DNA of 64,000 nucleotides from Paenibacillus ehimensis NBRC 15659 (GCF_004000785.1 NZ_BILX01000028.1:18842-82841), one strand, 5' to 3'. Numbered from the stretch's first letter, positions 1-9,469 are shown. A program made the numbers and translations. The notes: generated by a model from the letters alone, not told the origin.

Positions 1-463
1 GATCGGCCTTTCCGGCGAATACGCCGTGGTTCTCCAGGCACAGCAGGATGTCCTTCTCCGCAGCGTACGCAGCGGCCTCCCGCAGTCCTTCGACAATCCA
101 GCCCTTAACCTCGTCATAGGAGCGGCCGTCCGGCGGAACGTCGCCCGCGAATACGCGTACGATGCGGGTGCCCAATGTCAGGGCCAAATCGACCGCGCCC
201 GTAATCTCGCGGACCTGTTCCGCTCGTTGGGCCGGATCGCCAAAGGAGAAGTTGTTGGAAGCCCCGATTGCGGCTACTTCCAATTGATGGCGGTCGAGCG
301 CAGTCCGGAAGCTTTCCAGCTCCTCCGGCTTCCAATACCGTGTCAGCACCTCGATGCCGGCCGCTTTCGTCTCGTTGGCCACAAATGCAGCCAAATCCGC
401 ATGCGACCACTCGCCGCTGTTGAAATAAGAATGAACGCTCCATACGCTCAGCGCAATTTTCAT
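1..463 (-). CDS. Sugar phosphate isomerase/epimerase (partial, 3' end outside window)
   Basis: The reading frame stays open from an ATG at 463 to the window edge, so about 154 N-terminal residues are visible. It begins MKIALSVWSVHSYF and contains ITGAVDLALTLGTRIVRVF and LCLENHGVFAGKAD, the pattern of xylose-isomerase-like TIM-barrel proteins, where the conserved Glu of LENHG is a metal ligand in the family. A GGAGG site lies 10 bases upstream of the ATG. It is a close paralogue of the complete gene at 29193-30032. It sits last in the minus-strand sugar operon behind another isomerase and a Gfo/Idh/MocA oxidoreductase, a combination typical of inositol- or keto-sugar catabolism. The exact substrate cannot be told. 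Confidence 0.85.
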   Translation of the reverse strand, partial: MKIALSVWSVHSYFNSGEWSHADLAAFVANETKAAGIEVLTRYWKPEELESFRTALDRHQLEVAAIGASNNFSFGDPAQRAEQVREITGAVDLALTLGTRIVRVFAGDVPPDGRSYDEVKGWIVEGLREAAAYAAEKDILLCLENHGVFAGKAD

Positions 464-513
464 GCCCGTTGCTCCTCCGCTGTTGTTGACCGAGTTTCCA
501 TTGTCCGCATTCG

Positions 514-1389
514 TTATTTATAGCGCCGGATAAAATCGACCGCGAGCCGGATATCCACTTCCGGCTGCACGCCGACTTCGCGCTCGATCGTCAGATAGCC
601 TTGATAGCCGACTTCCTGAAGCGCGGCGAAATAAGCGTCAAACGGTACCCGCCCTTCGCCGAGCGGCACTTCCTTGAATATCTCGCCGGATGTGACCATC
701 TGCGCAATTTTGCCGTGATCCATCGGCTCGAAGCCGAGCGCGCCGTACACCTCGCGCGGGTCCACCTCGCGGAACCGGATGCCGTCCTTCACGTGCGTAT
801 GAACGATATAATCCTTAAGCAGCCGTACGCCCTCTACCGGGTCGTCTCCCGTGACCATGACCATGTTCGCGGGGTCGAAGTTCACCGAGACGCCGTTCGT
901 ACTGAGCGTATCCAAGAAGCTCTTCAGATGAGCGGACCGCTCCGGGCCGGTCTCGATGGCGAAATAAGCGCCGCAGCTTTTCGCATATTGTCCGAGCTCC
1001 TCGCAGGCCGTCTGCATGTGGTGGTACACTTCGCCGCTCGTATCCTCGGGCACGATGCCGATATGTGTCGTTACGATGTTGGTGCCCAGATCAAGCGCCA
1101 GATCGAGAATGCGCTTCGATTTCTCGACCTTCGCCGGATTCGCCGCGCCGTCCTGGAAGCCGTGCCCGCCCAGATCGCCGCAAAGCGCGGAAATTTCAAG
1201 CCCCAGCGAAGCGATGTACGCTTTCAGCTCACGTCTTGCCTCCGCCGTCAGCGCGGCCGGGTCCATCTCGCCGCTGACCGCGTAAATCTGCACGCCGTCG
1301 GCGCCGACCTCCTTGGCCTTGCGCAGCCCTTCGCGAACCCCGATACCGAAGCTGTCGACGATGACGCCGATTTTGTTCGTCAATTTCAT
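514..1389 (-). CDS. Sugar phosphate isomerase/epimerase, TIM barrel
   Basis: 291 residues, a usual length for xylose-isomerase-like TIM-barrel enzymes (AP endonuclease 2 fold). The N-terminus reads MKLTNKIGVIVDSFGIG, a central segment reads CGAYFAIETGPERS with the probable metal-binding Glu, and HTHVKDG and GYLTIEREVG near the C-terminus carry further conserved His and Glu positions. The ATG at 1389 has a GGAGGAG site at a good distance. It lies 93 bases after the Gfo/Idh/MocA gene and 50 bases before the partial isomerase, so the three are probably co-transcribed. The likely role is cytoplasmic conversion of the sugar acid or keto-sugar made by the neighbouring dehydrogenase; that role is inferred. 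Confidence 0.85.
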   Translation of the reverse strand: MKLTNKIGVIVDSFGIGVREGLRKAKEVGADGVQIYAVSGEMDPAALTAEARRELKAYIASLGLEISALCGDLGGHGFQDGAANPAKVEKSKRILDLALDLGTNIVTTHIGIVPEDTSGEVYHHMQTACEELGQYAKSCGAYFAIETGPERSAHLKSFLDTLSTNGVSVNFDPANMVMVTGDDPVEGVRLLKDYIVHTHVKDGIRFREVDPREVYGALGFEPMDHGKIAQMVTSGEIFKEVPLGEGRVPFDAYFAALQEVGYQGYLTIEREVGVQPEVDIRLAVDFIRRYK

Positions 1390-1482
1390 CTCCGCTCTCC
1401 TCCATATTCAGAAGTCCGGCGAACGAAACGAAGCAGCGGATCGTTCTTCCACCCGCGCAGCGCGCCATTCACCAGACTTGGT

Positions 1483-2541
1483 TTAGAATTGAATTTCGAT
1501 GCCTTTTTCGCTCGACTCGTAAATGCCGGAGATGATCTTGGTCAGCTCTACGCCGTCTTCGACCGGGCTGATCAGCTCGGCCCGTCCGAGACAGCAGTCG
1601 ACGAAGGTATTGATTTCGTTCTGGAAGCCTGCCACAAAATCAAAGGTCGAATTGTCGATCTGCGGCGTCAAGTTCAAAATCGTATCGTGCTTTTCCGTGA
1701 CGATCGTAAAGTCGGGTTCGACCTCCGCGCCGCCCCGATCGCCGAATATTTTTACGGCCACCTCGTTGCTCTTCGCATGCAGCGTAAAGCTGACGTCCAC
1801 CATCAGCGACGCGCCGTTCTCGAAGCGGATTAAAGCGTTCGCCATATCCTCAACGGTGTTCTTGGAAGCGTCGAAGTCCGCCGCCTGATAATAACTCAAA
1901 TTTTGTACATTCGAGCGGTTGCCGAGCTTCTTGTACGTATTGCCCGTCACCGATTTCACCTTCGGACGGCCCATCAAGTACCAGCACAGATCGATCACAT
2001 GCACGCCGATGTCGAGTAGCGGTCCGCCGCCTGAACGTTCGACGTCCGAGAACCAGCCGCCCGGATTGCCGAGGCGGCGCAGGTAAGACGCTTTCGCATA
2101 ATAGATCTCACCGAGCTCGCCCGCGTCGATGAACTTTTTCAGCACCTTGGTGTTCGTCCCGTACCGGCGCACGAAGCCGACCTGCAGCAGCTTGCCGCTT
2201 CGGCGAACCGCCGCTTCCACCTCAAGCGCCTTATCGACGGTCGTGCACAGCGGCTTTTCGCACAGTACATGCTTGCCCGCTTCGAGCGCCGCAATGCTGA
2301 TCTCGCCATGAGAGTTGTTCCAGGTGCAGATGCTGACCGCTTCCACTTCCGGGTCCGCCAGAAGCTCGCGGTAATCGGTGTATACCTTTTTCGCGCCGAA
2401 CTTGTCGGCGGCTTGCCGCGCCCGTTCTTCCACCAAATCGCAGACGGCAACGAGCTCCGCCTCGGGATGATTACGGTACGAGGTTAAGTGCATTTCCGAA
2501 ATCGAGCCTGCGCCAATAACAGCTACTTTTAAACCAGCCAT
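1483..2541 (-). CDS. Gfo/Idh/MocA family NAD(P)-dependent oxidoreductase
   Basis: 352 residues from ATG 2541, chosen because a GAGAGGGGGA site precedes it; the open frame continues 29 codons upstream but without family-like sequence. The Rossmann start VAVIGAGSISEMH binds NAD(P), and CEKPL is the family motif with the catalytic Lys. The C-terminal half has the expected alpha/beta substrate domain (GGGPLLDIGVHVIDL). Family members oxidise a sugar or inositol hydroxyl, or reduce the matching ketone. The gene follows the second ABC permease by 88 bases in the same operon, so it probably acts on the imported sugar. The substrate is unknown. Confidence 0.9.
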   Translation of the reverse strand: MAGLKVAVIGAGSISEMHLTSYRNHPEAELVAVCDLVEERARQAADKFGAKKVYTDYRELLADPEVEAVSICTWNNSHGEISIAALEAGKHVLCEKPLCTTVDKALEVEAAVRRSGKLLQVGFVRRYGTNTKVLKKFIDAGELGEIYYAKASYLRRLGNPGGWFSDVERSGGGPLLDIGVHVIDLCWYLMGRPKVKSVTGNTYKKLGNRSNVQNLSYYQAADFDASKNTVEDMANALIRFENGASLMVDVSFTLHAKSNEVAVKIFGDRGGAEVEPDFTIVTEKHDTILNLTPQIDNSTFDFVAGFQNEINTFVDCCLGRAELISPVEDGVELTKIISGIYESSEKGIEIQF

Positions 2542-2629
2542 GCTGATTGATCCCCCTCTCTCCACCCGGATACTACCACATTTGTACAAGTCTGTGAATT
2601 GCAAATATTTCTCCCCGCATGAGATCAAT

Positions 2630-3499
2630 TTATCCCTTGACCGCTCCGGCCGTCATCCCTTTCATAATCTGCTCCTGGAACAGCAGATAAACGATAATGG
2701 TCGGCAGCACCGCGATCGACATCGCAGCCATCGTCAGCTTGTAGTCGGTCGAATACCCGGTGGCGAAAACGGACAAGCTGAGCGGAATCGTTTTTAAAGC
2801 GGGCTTGCTGATAAAGACAAGCGCGAACGCGAAGTCGTTCCAGAACCGCAAAAAGCCAAGGATCGCTACGGTCGACAAAGCCGGCAGACTGAGCGGCAGC
2901 ATCATGCGGAAGAAAATGCCCCAATAGCCCGTGCCGTCGATGAGAGCGGCTTCTTCGATCTCTTTCGGAATCGCAGTCAGGTACGCCGCGACGACGAAGA
3001 TCGCCAGCGGAAGCTCAAACGCCGTATAAGGGAACACGAGCGCCGCATACGTATCGAGCAGGCCGACTTTTTTCATCAGGACGAACAGCGGCACAAGCGT
3101 GCTGTGGATCGGAATGAGCATACCGAGCAAGAACAAGCCCATGAACAAAGGCTTCAGCTTAAAATCAAAGCGTGCCAGCACATAAGCCGCCAGCGCGCCG
3201 AGCACCAGCGTCAAAATAAGCGACAAAATGGTAACGATAGTCGAATTGATAAGCGACGTTCCCATCGCCGATACTTCCCAAGCCCGGACGAAGTTGTCCC
3301 ACTGCCATACCTCCGGCAAGGAGAACGGCTTGGAGTGAAACTCTTCATTCGTTTTAAAAGAGCTGACGAACAGCCAAAACAGAGGATAAAGCGTAACGAG
3401 AGCGTAAGCCGTGAGCAGGACGTTAATGAGCCCGCGGCTCCATTTTGCCCCGGCTTTGCCTGCGGCGCTTCCCGTTTTTACTGACAAAGCTTGTTCCAT
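2630..3499 (-). CDS. Carbohydrate ABC transporter permease (MalG/AraQ type)
   Basis: 289 residues with six predicted membrane segments; the first covers roughly residues 25-47. The cytoplasmic EAA loop that contacts the ATPase is seen as EEAALIDGTGYWGIFFRMMLP, and the C-terminus QEQIMKGMTAGAVKG is typical of the CUT1 family MalG branch. It pairs with the permease encoded just upstream (20-base gap) and with the binding lipoprotein at 4463-5803. No ATPase gene lies in this operon, so the transporter probably uses a shared MsmX-type ATPase encoded elsewhere, as is common for CUT1 systems in Bacillales. Confidence 0.92.
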   Translation of the reverse strand: MEQALSVKTGSAAGKAGAKWSRGLINVLLTAYALVTLYPLFWLFVSSFKTNEEFHSKPFSLPEVWQWDNFVRAWEVSAMGTSLINSTIVTILSLILTLVLGALAAYVLARFDFKLKPLFMGLFLLGMLIPIHSTLVPLFVLMKKVGLLDTYAALVFPYTAFELPLAIFVVAAYLTAIPKEIEEAALIDGTGYWGIFFRMMLPLSLPALSTVAILGFLRFWNDFAFALVFISKPALKTIPLSLSVFATGYSTDYKLTMAAMSIAVLPTIIVYLLFQEQIMKGMTAGAVKG

Positions 3500-3518
3500 G
3501 ACGGGTCCCTCCTTTCGG

Positions 3519-4394
3519 TTATCGGTAATTGCGTTTCATGAGGTATTGGCTTCCCAAGATCAGCAGCAGGCTGAGAATAATGATCGCGGTCGAAACAGCG
3601 CTGCCGTAGCCGAAGCGGAAGACGTTGAACGTGTTGTTGTACATATACGAAGCGAGCAGCTCGGTCGAGTGCGCCGGTCCTCCGTTTGTCATCACATAGA
3701 TCAGGTCGAAAGCCTTCAAGCTGCCCGAGATGCAAAGCACGACGGCGACCTTGATCGTGTCCCAAATCATCGGCAGAGTGATAGAAAACAACTTCCGCAC
3801 CGGCCCGACGCCGTCGATTCGCGAAGCGTCGTCAATTTCCGGGGAAATATTTTGCAGCGCGGCGATAAACATAATCATGTACGGCCCGATGTAGTTCCAA
3901 ATAATCGGGATCATGAGCATATACATGGATATTTTCGGATCGGATAACCACTGCATCTTCCAGGATTCGAGGCCGAGACCGTCGAGCAGGAAGTTCAAAA
4001 TGCCGATTTGCGGGTGGTAAATGTAGCTCCAAATGATCCCCACGACAACCGAGGAAAGCACCATCGGCATAAACACCGAAGCGCGGATCATCCGTTGAAA
4101 CAGCGAGCTGCTTGTAAGCACAAGCGCCAGAATAAGCGCGATCGGAATTTGACCGAACACCGAAGCGGCGACGATCAGCATGTTGTTTTTAAACGAAAGC
4201 CAGAAAATCGGGTCGCGGAAAACTTCCACGTAGTTGTCGAAACCGATGAATTTTGCAGCCCCGATGCCTTTCCAATCGAAAAATCCGTAATACGCAGACC
4301 AGAAAATCGGGATAATCGCGAAAAATCCGAAAATCAGCGTGGCCGGGAGAAGACCTATCGCAATAAACCCTCTAATGCGTGCCGCTGCCGTCAT
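3519..4394 (-). CDS. Sugar ABC transporter permease (MalF/UgpA type)
   Basis: 291 residues with about six membrane segments. The EAA-type loop appears as DDASRIDGVGPVRKLFSITLP, and the N-terminus (ARIRGFIAIGLLPATLIFG) and C-terminal YLMKRNYR match CUT1 MalF-like permeases. An AAGGAGGGG-type site precedes the ATG at 4394. It is encoded between the binding lipoprotein (68 bases upstream) and its partner permease (20 bases downstream), and the two permeases should form the membrane channel of one sugar importer. Confidence 0.92.
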   Translation of the reverse strand: MTAAARIRGFIAIGLLPATLIFGFFAIIPIFWSAYYGFFDWKGIGAAKFIGFDNYVEVFRDPIFWLSFKNNMLIVAASVFGQIPIALILALVLTSSSLFQRMIRASVFMPMVLSSVVVGIIWSYIYHPQIGILNFLLDGLGLESWKMQWLSDPKISMYMLMIPIIWNYIGPYMIMFIAALQNISPEIDDASRIDGVGPVRKLFSITLPMIWDTIKVAVVLCISGSLKAFDLIYVMTNGGPAHSTELLASYMYNNTFNVFRFGYGSAVSTAIIILSLLLILGSQYLMKRNYR

Positions 4395-4462
4395 GGAATC
4401 CCCTCCTTCTTCCGGAACTGGCGATTCCAGCCCGGTGAAGAGCTGGAATCGCGCGGCCCATC

Positions 4463-5803
4463 TTATTTCGCGCCGACCGACTTGGCTTGCGCGTCTTGAA
4501 TTTTCTTCGCTATGTCTTCAGGCTTGGCGCCCATCAGCAGCTCCTGCAGGCCGTTGTTCACGACATCGGCTGCGGCGGAGCTCAACCGTCCGTCATAAAC
4601 CGGCGTCCGCTTCACGGTGCCTACCATGTTGTGGACTTTGGCGAAGAGCGAGGAAACCTTGCTAGTGTCGAGATCGACTTTGTAGCTGACGAGCTGGTTG
4701 CTTTCCAGCGTCGCTTTTTGCGCCGCCGGACCGGACATCGCGTAGATCAGCTCGTAAGCCGCCTCTTTGCTTGCGCCGGACGTCTTCTTGCTCATGCCAA
4801 GGCCGGTTCCGACGACGCCGGCCAGCGAGTTCGGGTCGCCTTTGCCGTTCGGAACGGAAGGCAGCACCGTTACGTCCATGCCGTCCAGCACCTCTTTGGA
4901 CGCATTGGCCGCAAGGTTCGTCAGCGCCCAGCCGCCGTCGATCATCATCGCCGCTTTGCCTTGCGCGAACATTTGCTCCATCTGCGTATTGTCGATGCTG
5001 TTGAAGCCGTCCTGGAACGCGCCGGCTTTGCCAAGCTGCTGCAGGTACGTCAGCGCCTGCACGAATTCCGGATCGGTGAACTTCGCTCCTTTTTGCTCGG
5101 CTGCGTTCAAGAACCATTCCGTCCCGGTCACGCGGTCGGCCAAGGAGCTCAAAATACTGGATTGCGCGAGCCATGCCGCTTTGTTCCCGAGAGCGATCGG
5201 CGTTATTTTTTCTTTCTTGAACGTTTCGACCAGGCTCATCAGGTCGTCCCACGTTTTCGGCGGCTTGACATTGTATTTATCAAACATGGCTTTGTTGTAG
5301 TACAAAATCGACGTCGGCGACAGCCCCATCGGAGCGGCATAAATGTTGCCGTTCAGCGTGAAGTCGTCGAAGGAGCCCGGCAGGAAGCCGTTTTTCCAGT
5401 CCGGCTTGCTGTCCAGCAGCGGGTTGATCGGCTGGAGCAGGTCGCCCCCGGCGAATTCCTTGGTCATGACGCCAGGCCACATGACGAACAAATCAGGCAT
5501 TTCGTTCGCCGCCGCAACCGTTTTCAAACGGGCTCTGTAGCCATCGGGCGGAATGCCCTGAATATCCAATTCCACGTTCGGATGATCCTTCTTGTACTGC
5601 TCCATGATCCCGCGCATCGTTTTGGCGCGCAGATCGTCGCCGGTGAAGTTATGCCATAGCGAAAGCTTTACTTTTTCGGACGCTTTTCCTTTGTCTCCGC
5701 CCGCGCTGGCGCCTGCGCCCGCTTGGTCTCCACCCGTGCCGCAGCCGGCGAGGAGCGAAAGCGAGAGGGTCAACAGGACTCCCGTTGTAGCCGCTTTGTT
5801 CAT
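4463..5803 (-). CDS. Extracellular sugar-binding lipoprotein (family 1)
   Basis: 446 residues. The signal peptide ends in a lipobox (SLLAGCG), so the mature protein should be lipid-anchored outside the membrane. The body is a family 1 solute-binding protein: LSLWHNFTG near residue 50, AAPMGLSPTSILYYNKAMFD with the typical YNK, and the MFAQGKAAMMIDGGWA segment. These proteins capture mono- or oligosaccharides for CUT1 importers. It is first in the transport operon, 97 bases after the response regulator gene, and a separate promoter may lie in that gap. The ligand cannot be predicted; the downstream isomerases and dehydrogenase hint at a rare sugar or cyclitol. Confidence 0.93.
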   Translation of the reverse strand: MNKAATTGVLLTLSLSLLAGCGTGGDQAGAGASAGGDKGKASEKVKLSLWHNFTGDDLRAKTMRGIMEQYKKDHPNVELDIQGIPPDGYRARLKTVAAANEMPDLFVMWPGVMTKEFAGGDLLQPINPLLDSKPDWKNGFLPGSFDDFTLNGNIYAAPMGLSPTSILYYNKAMFDKYNVKPPKTWDDLMSLVETFKKEKITPIALGNKAAWLAQSSILSSLADRVTGTEWFLNAAEQKGAKFTDPEFVQALTYLQQLGKAGAFQDGFNSIDNTQMEQMFAQGKAAMMIDGGWALTNLAANASKEVLDGMDVTVLPSVPNGKGDPNSLAGVVGTGLGMSKKTSGASKEAAYELIYAMSGPAAQKATLESNQLVSYKVDLDTSKVSSLFAKVHNMVGTVKRTPVYDGRLSSAAADVVNNGLQELLMGAKPEDIAKKIQDAQAKSVGAK

Positions 5804-5837
5804 CTTACGACCTCCTTGTGTATGTCAATACTGCTTC

Positions 5838-5867
5838 AGTATAGAGGACAATCCCCGGGATGCGTAA
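5838..5867 (-). promoter_or_regulatory. Candidate sigma-A promoter for the sugar ABC operon
   Basis: Read on the minus strand: -35 TTACGC (5867-5862), an 18-base spacer and -10 TATACT (5843-5838), placing transcription start near 5830 just upstream of the binding-protein RBS. The -35 is weak, which would suit activation by the AraC-type regulator encoded next door. Inference from sequence match only. Confidence 0.4.
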
Positions 5868-5900
5868 CGGGAGAGATTTCGGCCTTAGGGGGGAAAAAAT

Positions 5901-7436
5901 TCAGTCCTTGACCGACTGCCTGAATTCCGACGGCGTCTGTCCGGTATGCTTTTTAAACTGCTGGCTAAAGTATTTAATGTCCTCGTAGCCGACCCGGCCC
6001 GCCACTTCGCTGATTTTCGCCTGCGACTCCTGCAAAATCTCCGCGGCGCGCCGCATCCGCTCCCGCGTGACGAATTCGATATAGTTCAGCCCCGTCTCCC
6101 GCTTGAACACTTCGCTGAAATGGTTCGGGTTCAAGTGAACGAACTTGGCCACCTGCTGTAGCGACAGATTTTGGTCCAGATGCTCCTTGATGAAGGCGAT
6201 CGATTTTTGAATATACGCATAGGGCTTGTCGGCAATCGCCTCGTGAAACGCCGCCATCACCGAGGACAGCAGCTTGAACACCTCGTCCTCGGCGCGCGAA
6301 TCGACCTCGAACGTATGGAGGGCCGCCTCCGGCTGCACGCCGCCCTGCGACCGCTCCAGCCAGCGGTGGCCGGCAATGACCATCGATTGCAGAAACGCCT
6401 GCACCGAGGACGGGGTCGCGCTTCGATCTTCGAGCTGCTCCCGCACCTTCCGGTTCACCCAATGCCGCAGGTCGGCCCTGTTGTTGCTCATCAGAATGGC
6501 GGCCAGCTCCGATTCCTCCTTCTGGGAGCAAACGGTCCGGCCGCCGCAGCGGTTTGCAATATCCCCGGACGCGTACAGCCCCTCGGCCCCGAGCAGTCCG
6601 CGGTACGCAAACACCGTCCCGGCTTCCCGGTAAGAGGCCTGCAGCTCGCCGTACGAAGCCACGGAGCGGCCGAGCGCCGCGAAAACCGTACATTTCAGCG
6701 TCTGCCGCACCCGGGCGATGGCCCGCTCCAAGCCGCCGCGGTCGGACACGCGGGCTTCCTCCCGCACGACAAGCACGATTCGGTCGGCCTTCAGCATCGT
6801 CACCGTCGGAAGCAGCTCGTAGAGCATATTTTCGGCTGCGCCGAGCAGAAGATTGGCAAGTGCTCCGTCCCCCCAGCCCGACGCCGTGAGCATCAGCACC
6901 CGCATCGGCGCCAACGACGATGCGTCCGGCTGCACGCCCTTTTTGCGGAACCAGGCCTGCACCGGCGCCAGGGACGATTCATCGCCTTGGATCAGCAGAC
7001 GCTCTAAGAGTTGACTTCGCAAAGCTGCCGTTTGCATCGTTTCCTGCTTGGCGTTCTCCCATTTGTCCATGATGCGCTGCTTCGCTTTCATCGCCGCTTT
7101 GATGATTTCCTCGGGGCGGCTTGTCTTGAGCAGATAATCGGTCACTCCTTCGCGGAGCGCCTGCTGGGCGTACGCAAAATCGTCGTAGCCCGTCAAAATG
7201 ACGGTCTCCGTATCCGGGAGCAGCCGCTTCACCTCGTGCGCGAGCTGAATACCGTCCATCCCCTGCATGCGGATATCCGTCAGCAAAATATTCGGCTTCT
7301 CCACCGGAATGCGCGTCAGCGCCTCCTCGGCGGACGAAGCCGGGGGAAGCAGCGTAAGACCGAGCTCCTTCCAATCGATTACGGTGCACAGCCCGTTCCT
7401 TATGATCACTTCGTCGTCTACGATTAAAATTTTCAT
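5901..7436 (-). CDS. Two-component response regulator, YesN type with AraC output domain
   Basis: 511 residues. The receiver domain (about 1-120) has acidic D7/D8, phospho-acceptor D54 (LLTDIRMQGMDG), and K104 (YLLKTSRP). A long middle linker is followed by a double helix-turn-helix AraC domain (about 410-508: LSLQQVAKFVHLNPNHFSEVF and KISEVAGRVGYEDIKYFSQQF). It overlaps the kinase gene by four bases (ATGA), so the two form one system. In Bacillales these YesM/YesN pairs sense extracellular sugars and activate neighbouring transporters; the sugar ABC operon directly downstream is the expected target. Confidence 0.93.
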   Translation of the reverse strand: MKILIVDDEVIIRNGLCTVIDWKELGLTLLPPASSAEEALTRIPVEKPNILLTDIRMQGMDGIQLAHEVKRLLPDTETVILTGYDDFAYAQQALREGVTDYLLKTSRPEEIIKAAMKAKQRIMDKWENAKQETMQTAALRSQLLERLLIQGDESSLAPVQAWFRKKGVQPDASSLAPMRVLMLTASGWGDGALANLLLGAAENMLYELLPTVTMLKADRIVLVVREEARVSDRGGLERAIARVRQTLKCTVFAALGRSVASYGELQASYREAGTVFAYRGLLGAEGLYASGDIANRCGGRTVCSQKEESELAAILMSNNRADLRHWVNRKVREQLEDRSATPSSVQAFLQSMVIAGHRWLERSQGGVQPEAALHTFEVDSRAEDEVFKLLSSVMAAFHEAIADKPYAYIQKSIAFIKEHLDQNLSLQQVAKFVHLNPNHFSEVFKRETGLNYIEFVTRERMRRAAEILQESQAKISEVAGRVGYEDIKYFSQQFKKHTGQTPSEFRQSVKD

Positions 7437-9193
7437 GCAGGCTCCTCCAATACCGGGATGCTAAAAGAAACGCGGGTGCCCTTGCCCGGCTCGCTGTCGA
7501 TCGCCAGCCCTGCTTCGCTGCCGTAATGCAGCAGCAGGCGCTGGTGCACGTTGCGCAAGCCGTAGCTGGTTTTGGCCGCCGGCGCGCCGTTCCCCGTCCA
7601 AGCGAGCTGCCGGCGAATTTCGCGCAGCTTGTCCGCCTCGATGCCGACGCCCGTGTCCTCCACGACGAACTTCATCCGCGCGCCGCTCAGCTCGCCGTGA
7701 ACATACACGAAGCCGGGCTGCTGCTTTTTCTGAATGCCGTGAATGAGACTGTTCTCGATCAGCGGCTGGAGCAGCAGCTTCAGCATCGGCGTCTGGAGCA
7801 TAGCCGGGTCGATATAAACCTCCAGCTCAAACTGGCCGGGAAAGCGGATCGATTGCACGTAAGCATAGTTCTGCGCATGCGCGATCTCCTGCTGTACGGG
7901 ACAAAATTCCTCGCCCTTGTTCAGGCTGAACCGGAGAAAATCGCTGAGCGCCCCAACCATCTCGGCGATCTGCCGGTCCTGGTTCATCAAGGCCATCCAA
8001 TGGATCGAAGATAGCGTATTGTACAAAAAATGCGGATTGATCTGCGCCTGAAGCGCTAGGATGTCCGCTTCCTTTTTCTTCGCTTCGTTCAGCTGCACCT
8101 GCTCCTTCAGCCGCTGAATCCGGTCGCTGAGCTTGTTGTAGCTGTGCAGCAGCAGGCCGACCTCGTCGCTGCTTTTCACCTCGTAGGTCGGGATCGGCTC
8201 GTCCGGGTTGATGTCCTTCATCGTCTGCGTCATCCGGGTCAGCGGCCGCGTCACCCACTGGATGAAATAAAGCACCAGCCCGGCGGCCAGCAGCAGCGAG
8301 ATGCCGACTGCAACGGCGGTAACCGTCAGCACGTAGCCGTTCTGCGCGGTATAGATTTCGGTCGGGATGAAGCCGACCAGCTTCCAATTCAGGCTCGGGA
8401 GCGTGTAGTACAAAATCGTTTTCTGCCCGTCGCCTTGGCCGTAGTTGAGCACGCCGCTCGCCTCCGGCATCGCCCCGATCTCCGGGAACGGTTCGGTGAC
8501 CGGACGGTTCAACCACCCGGATTCACCTCCGGATAAAATCCGGTTGTTCGCGTCCAGCAGCAGAACGAACCCTTTGGCTTCCCAGCCGGATTCCTTCAAG
8601 TAGCGGGCAATCTCGGCTTCATCCAAGCTGATGGACAGCTCGCCGAGCGGCTTGAAGTTGTTCACGTTGCGGATCGGACGGACAAGGGAGACGACTTTCT
8701 TCAAGCCTTCCGTCGTCCGATTCTCGTACAGCGGGGTCCACCATTTGGTGCTGCTGCGGTAAATGTCCTCATGGTTGCGAAGCACCTCCGGCAGGCCCGA
8801 ATAAAGCACCGTCGTGTTGGAAAGCGGCGGATAGCCGTTGGCCGATTTGATGGTGATGTTGGAAATGTATTTTTTGGAAAAGGCCAGATTGGTCAAAAAG
8901 CCGACGTTCAGCGTATAGCGGGCCACGTCCTCCCGGTCGTTGTCCAGATACGCCTGAACTTCCCGCTGGCCGAGAATGAACAGGGACATGTTCTCGACGT
9001 CCTGTATAACGAACTCCAGCTTGTCCGCAATTTGACGCAGCGTGTTCATGCCCGATTGCTTGGCCTTCTCCTCCGTGGCGGAGGTCGCTATATTGTACGA
9101 AACCGCTCCCGTGGCGAGCAGCGGCAGGACAATCGCAATCAGCAGCAGCAGGGACAGCTTGTGTTTGAGCGACTTCGACAGCCACCGTTTCAT
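7433..9193 (-). CDS. Sensor histidine kinase, YesM/LytS type
   Basis: 586 residues from ATG 9193, preceded by GGGGGA; the frame stays open 33 codons upstream but that part is not family-like. It has an N-terminal membrane helix (about 12-32), a large extracellular sensor region, a second helix near residue 290, and a HAMP segment (PLTRMTQTMKDINPDEP). The His_kinase box QINPHFLYNTL (His near 386) and HATPase motifs (ENSLIHGIQKK, VVEDTGVGIE, GLRNVHQRL) follow. It should autophosphorylate and pass phosphate to D54 of the regulator encoded in the overlapping gene. The signal is probably the sugar carried by the downstream importer. Confidence 0.93.
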   Translation of the reverse strand: MKRWLSKSLKHKLSLLLLIAIVLPLLATGAVSYNIATSATEEKAKQSGMNTLRQIADKLEFVIQDVENMSLFILGQREVQAYLDNDREDVARYTLNVGFLTNLAFSKKYISNITIKSANGYPPLSNTTVLYSGLPEVLRNHEDIYRSSTKWWTPLYENRTTEGLKKVVSLVRPIRNVNNFKPLGELSISLDEAEIARYLKESGWEAKGFVLLLDANNRILSGGESGWLNRPVTEPFPEIGAMPEASGVLNYGQGDGQKTILYYTLPSLNWKLVGFIPTEIYTAQNGYVLTVTAVAVGISLLLAAGLVLYFIQWVTRPLTRMTQTMKDINPDEPIPTYEVKSSDEVGLLLHSYNKLSDRIQRLKEQVQLNEAKKKEADILALQAQINPHFLYNTLSSIHWMALMNQDRQIAEMVGALSDFLRFSLNKGEEFCPVQQEIAHAQNYAYVQSIRFPGQFELEVYIDPAMLQTPMLKLLLQPLIENSLIHGIQKKQQPGFVYVHGELSGARMKFVVEDTGVGIEADKLREIRRQLAWTGNGAPAAKTSYGLRNVHQRLLLHYGSEAGLAIDSEPGKGTRVSFSIPVLEEPA

Positions 9194-9248
9194 TGTGTCG
9201 TTCCCCCGTTTAGCTTGGAAATGGAATTGTAAGCGTTGCGATGCCTTA

Positions 9249-9277
9249 ATACTAGCATATTTTCGGGGGGAAGCTAA
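9249..9277 (-). promoter_or_regulatory. Candidate promoter for the kinase/regulator operon
   Basis: On the minus strand: -35 TTAGCT (9277-9272), 17-base spacer, -10 TAGTAT (9254-9249). It faces a promoter for the D-amino-acid module. CTAACATA at 9274-9281 and its inverted copy TATGTTAG at 9327-9334 lie in the two promoters and could be an operator shared by both directions; this is inference. Confidence 0.45.
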
Positions 9278-9309
9278 CATACTTTTTTTCAACCAAAAAA
9301 ACTTTTTGT

Positions 9310-9337
9310 TTGATTTCGGGCTGGATTATGTTAGTAT
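9310..9337 (+). promoter_or_regulatory. Candidate promoter for the D-amino-acid module
   Basis: TTGATT (9310-9315), 16-base spacer, TAGTAT (9332-9337). It would start a transcript near 9344 leading into the gene at 9470 with a leader of about 125 bases. TATGTTAG at 9327-9334 is an inverted copy of 9274-9281. Confidence 0.5.
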
Positions 9338-9469
9338 CTTTCTCAGAATGACCCGGGGACCATGGAGTCCCCGGAAACGACCGGCTTGAAGCGGGGAATT
9401 CGCCTTGAATCAGGACGGCGCTCTTATGCTTATCAGAATATTCAAAATATTATGGGAGTGAGTGAGACG

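Noticed and set aside
601..1833. Long plus-strand open frame of 410 codons
   Set aside because: It runs antisense to the isomerase and oxidoreductase genes, which have clear families and ribosome binding sites; its translation shows no domain.
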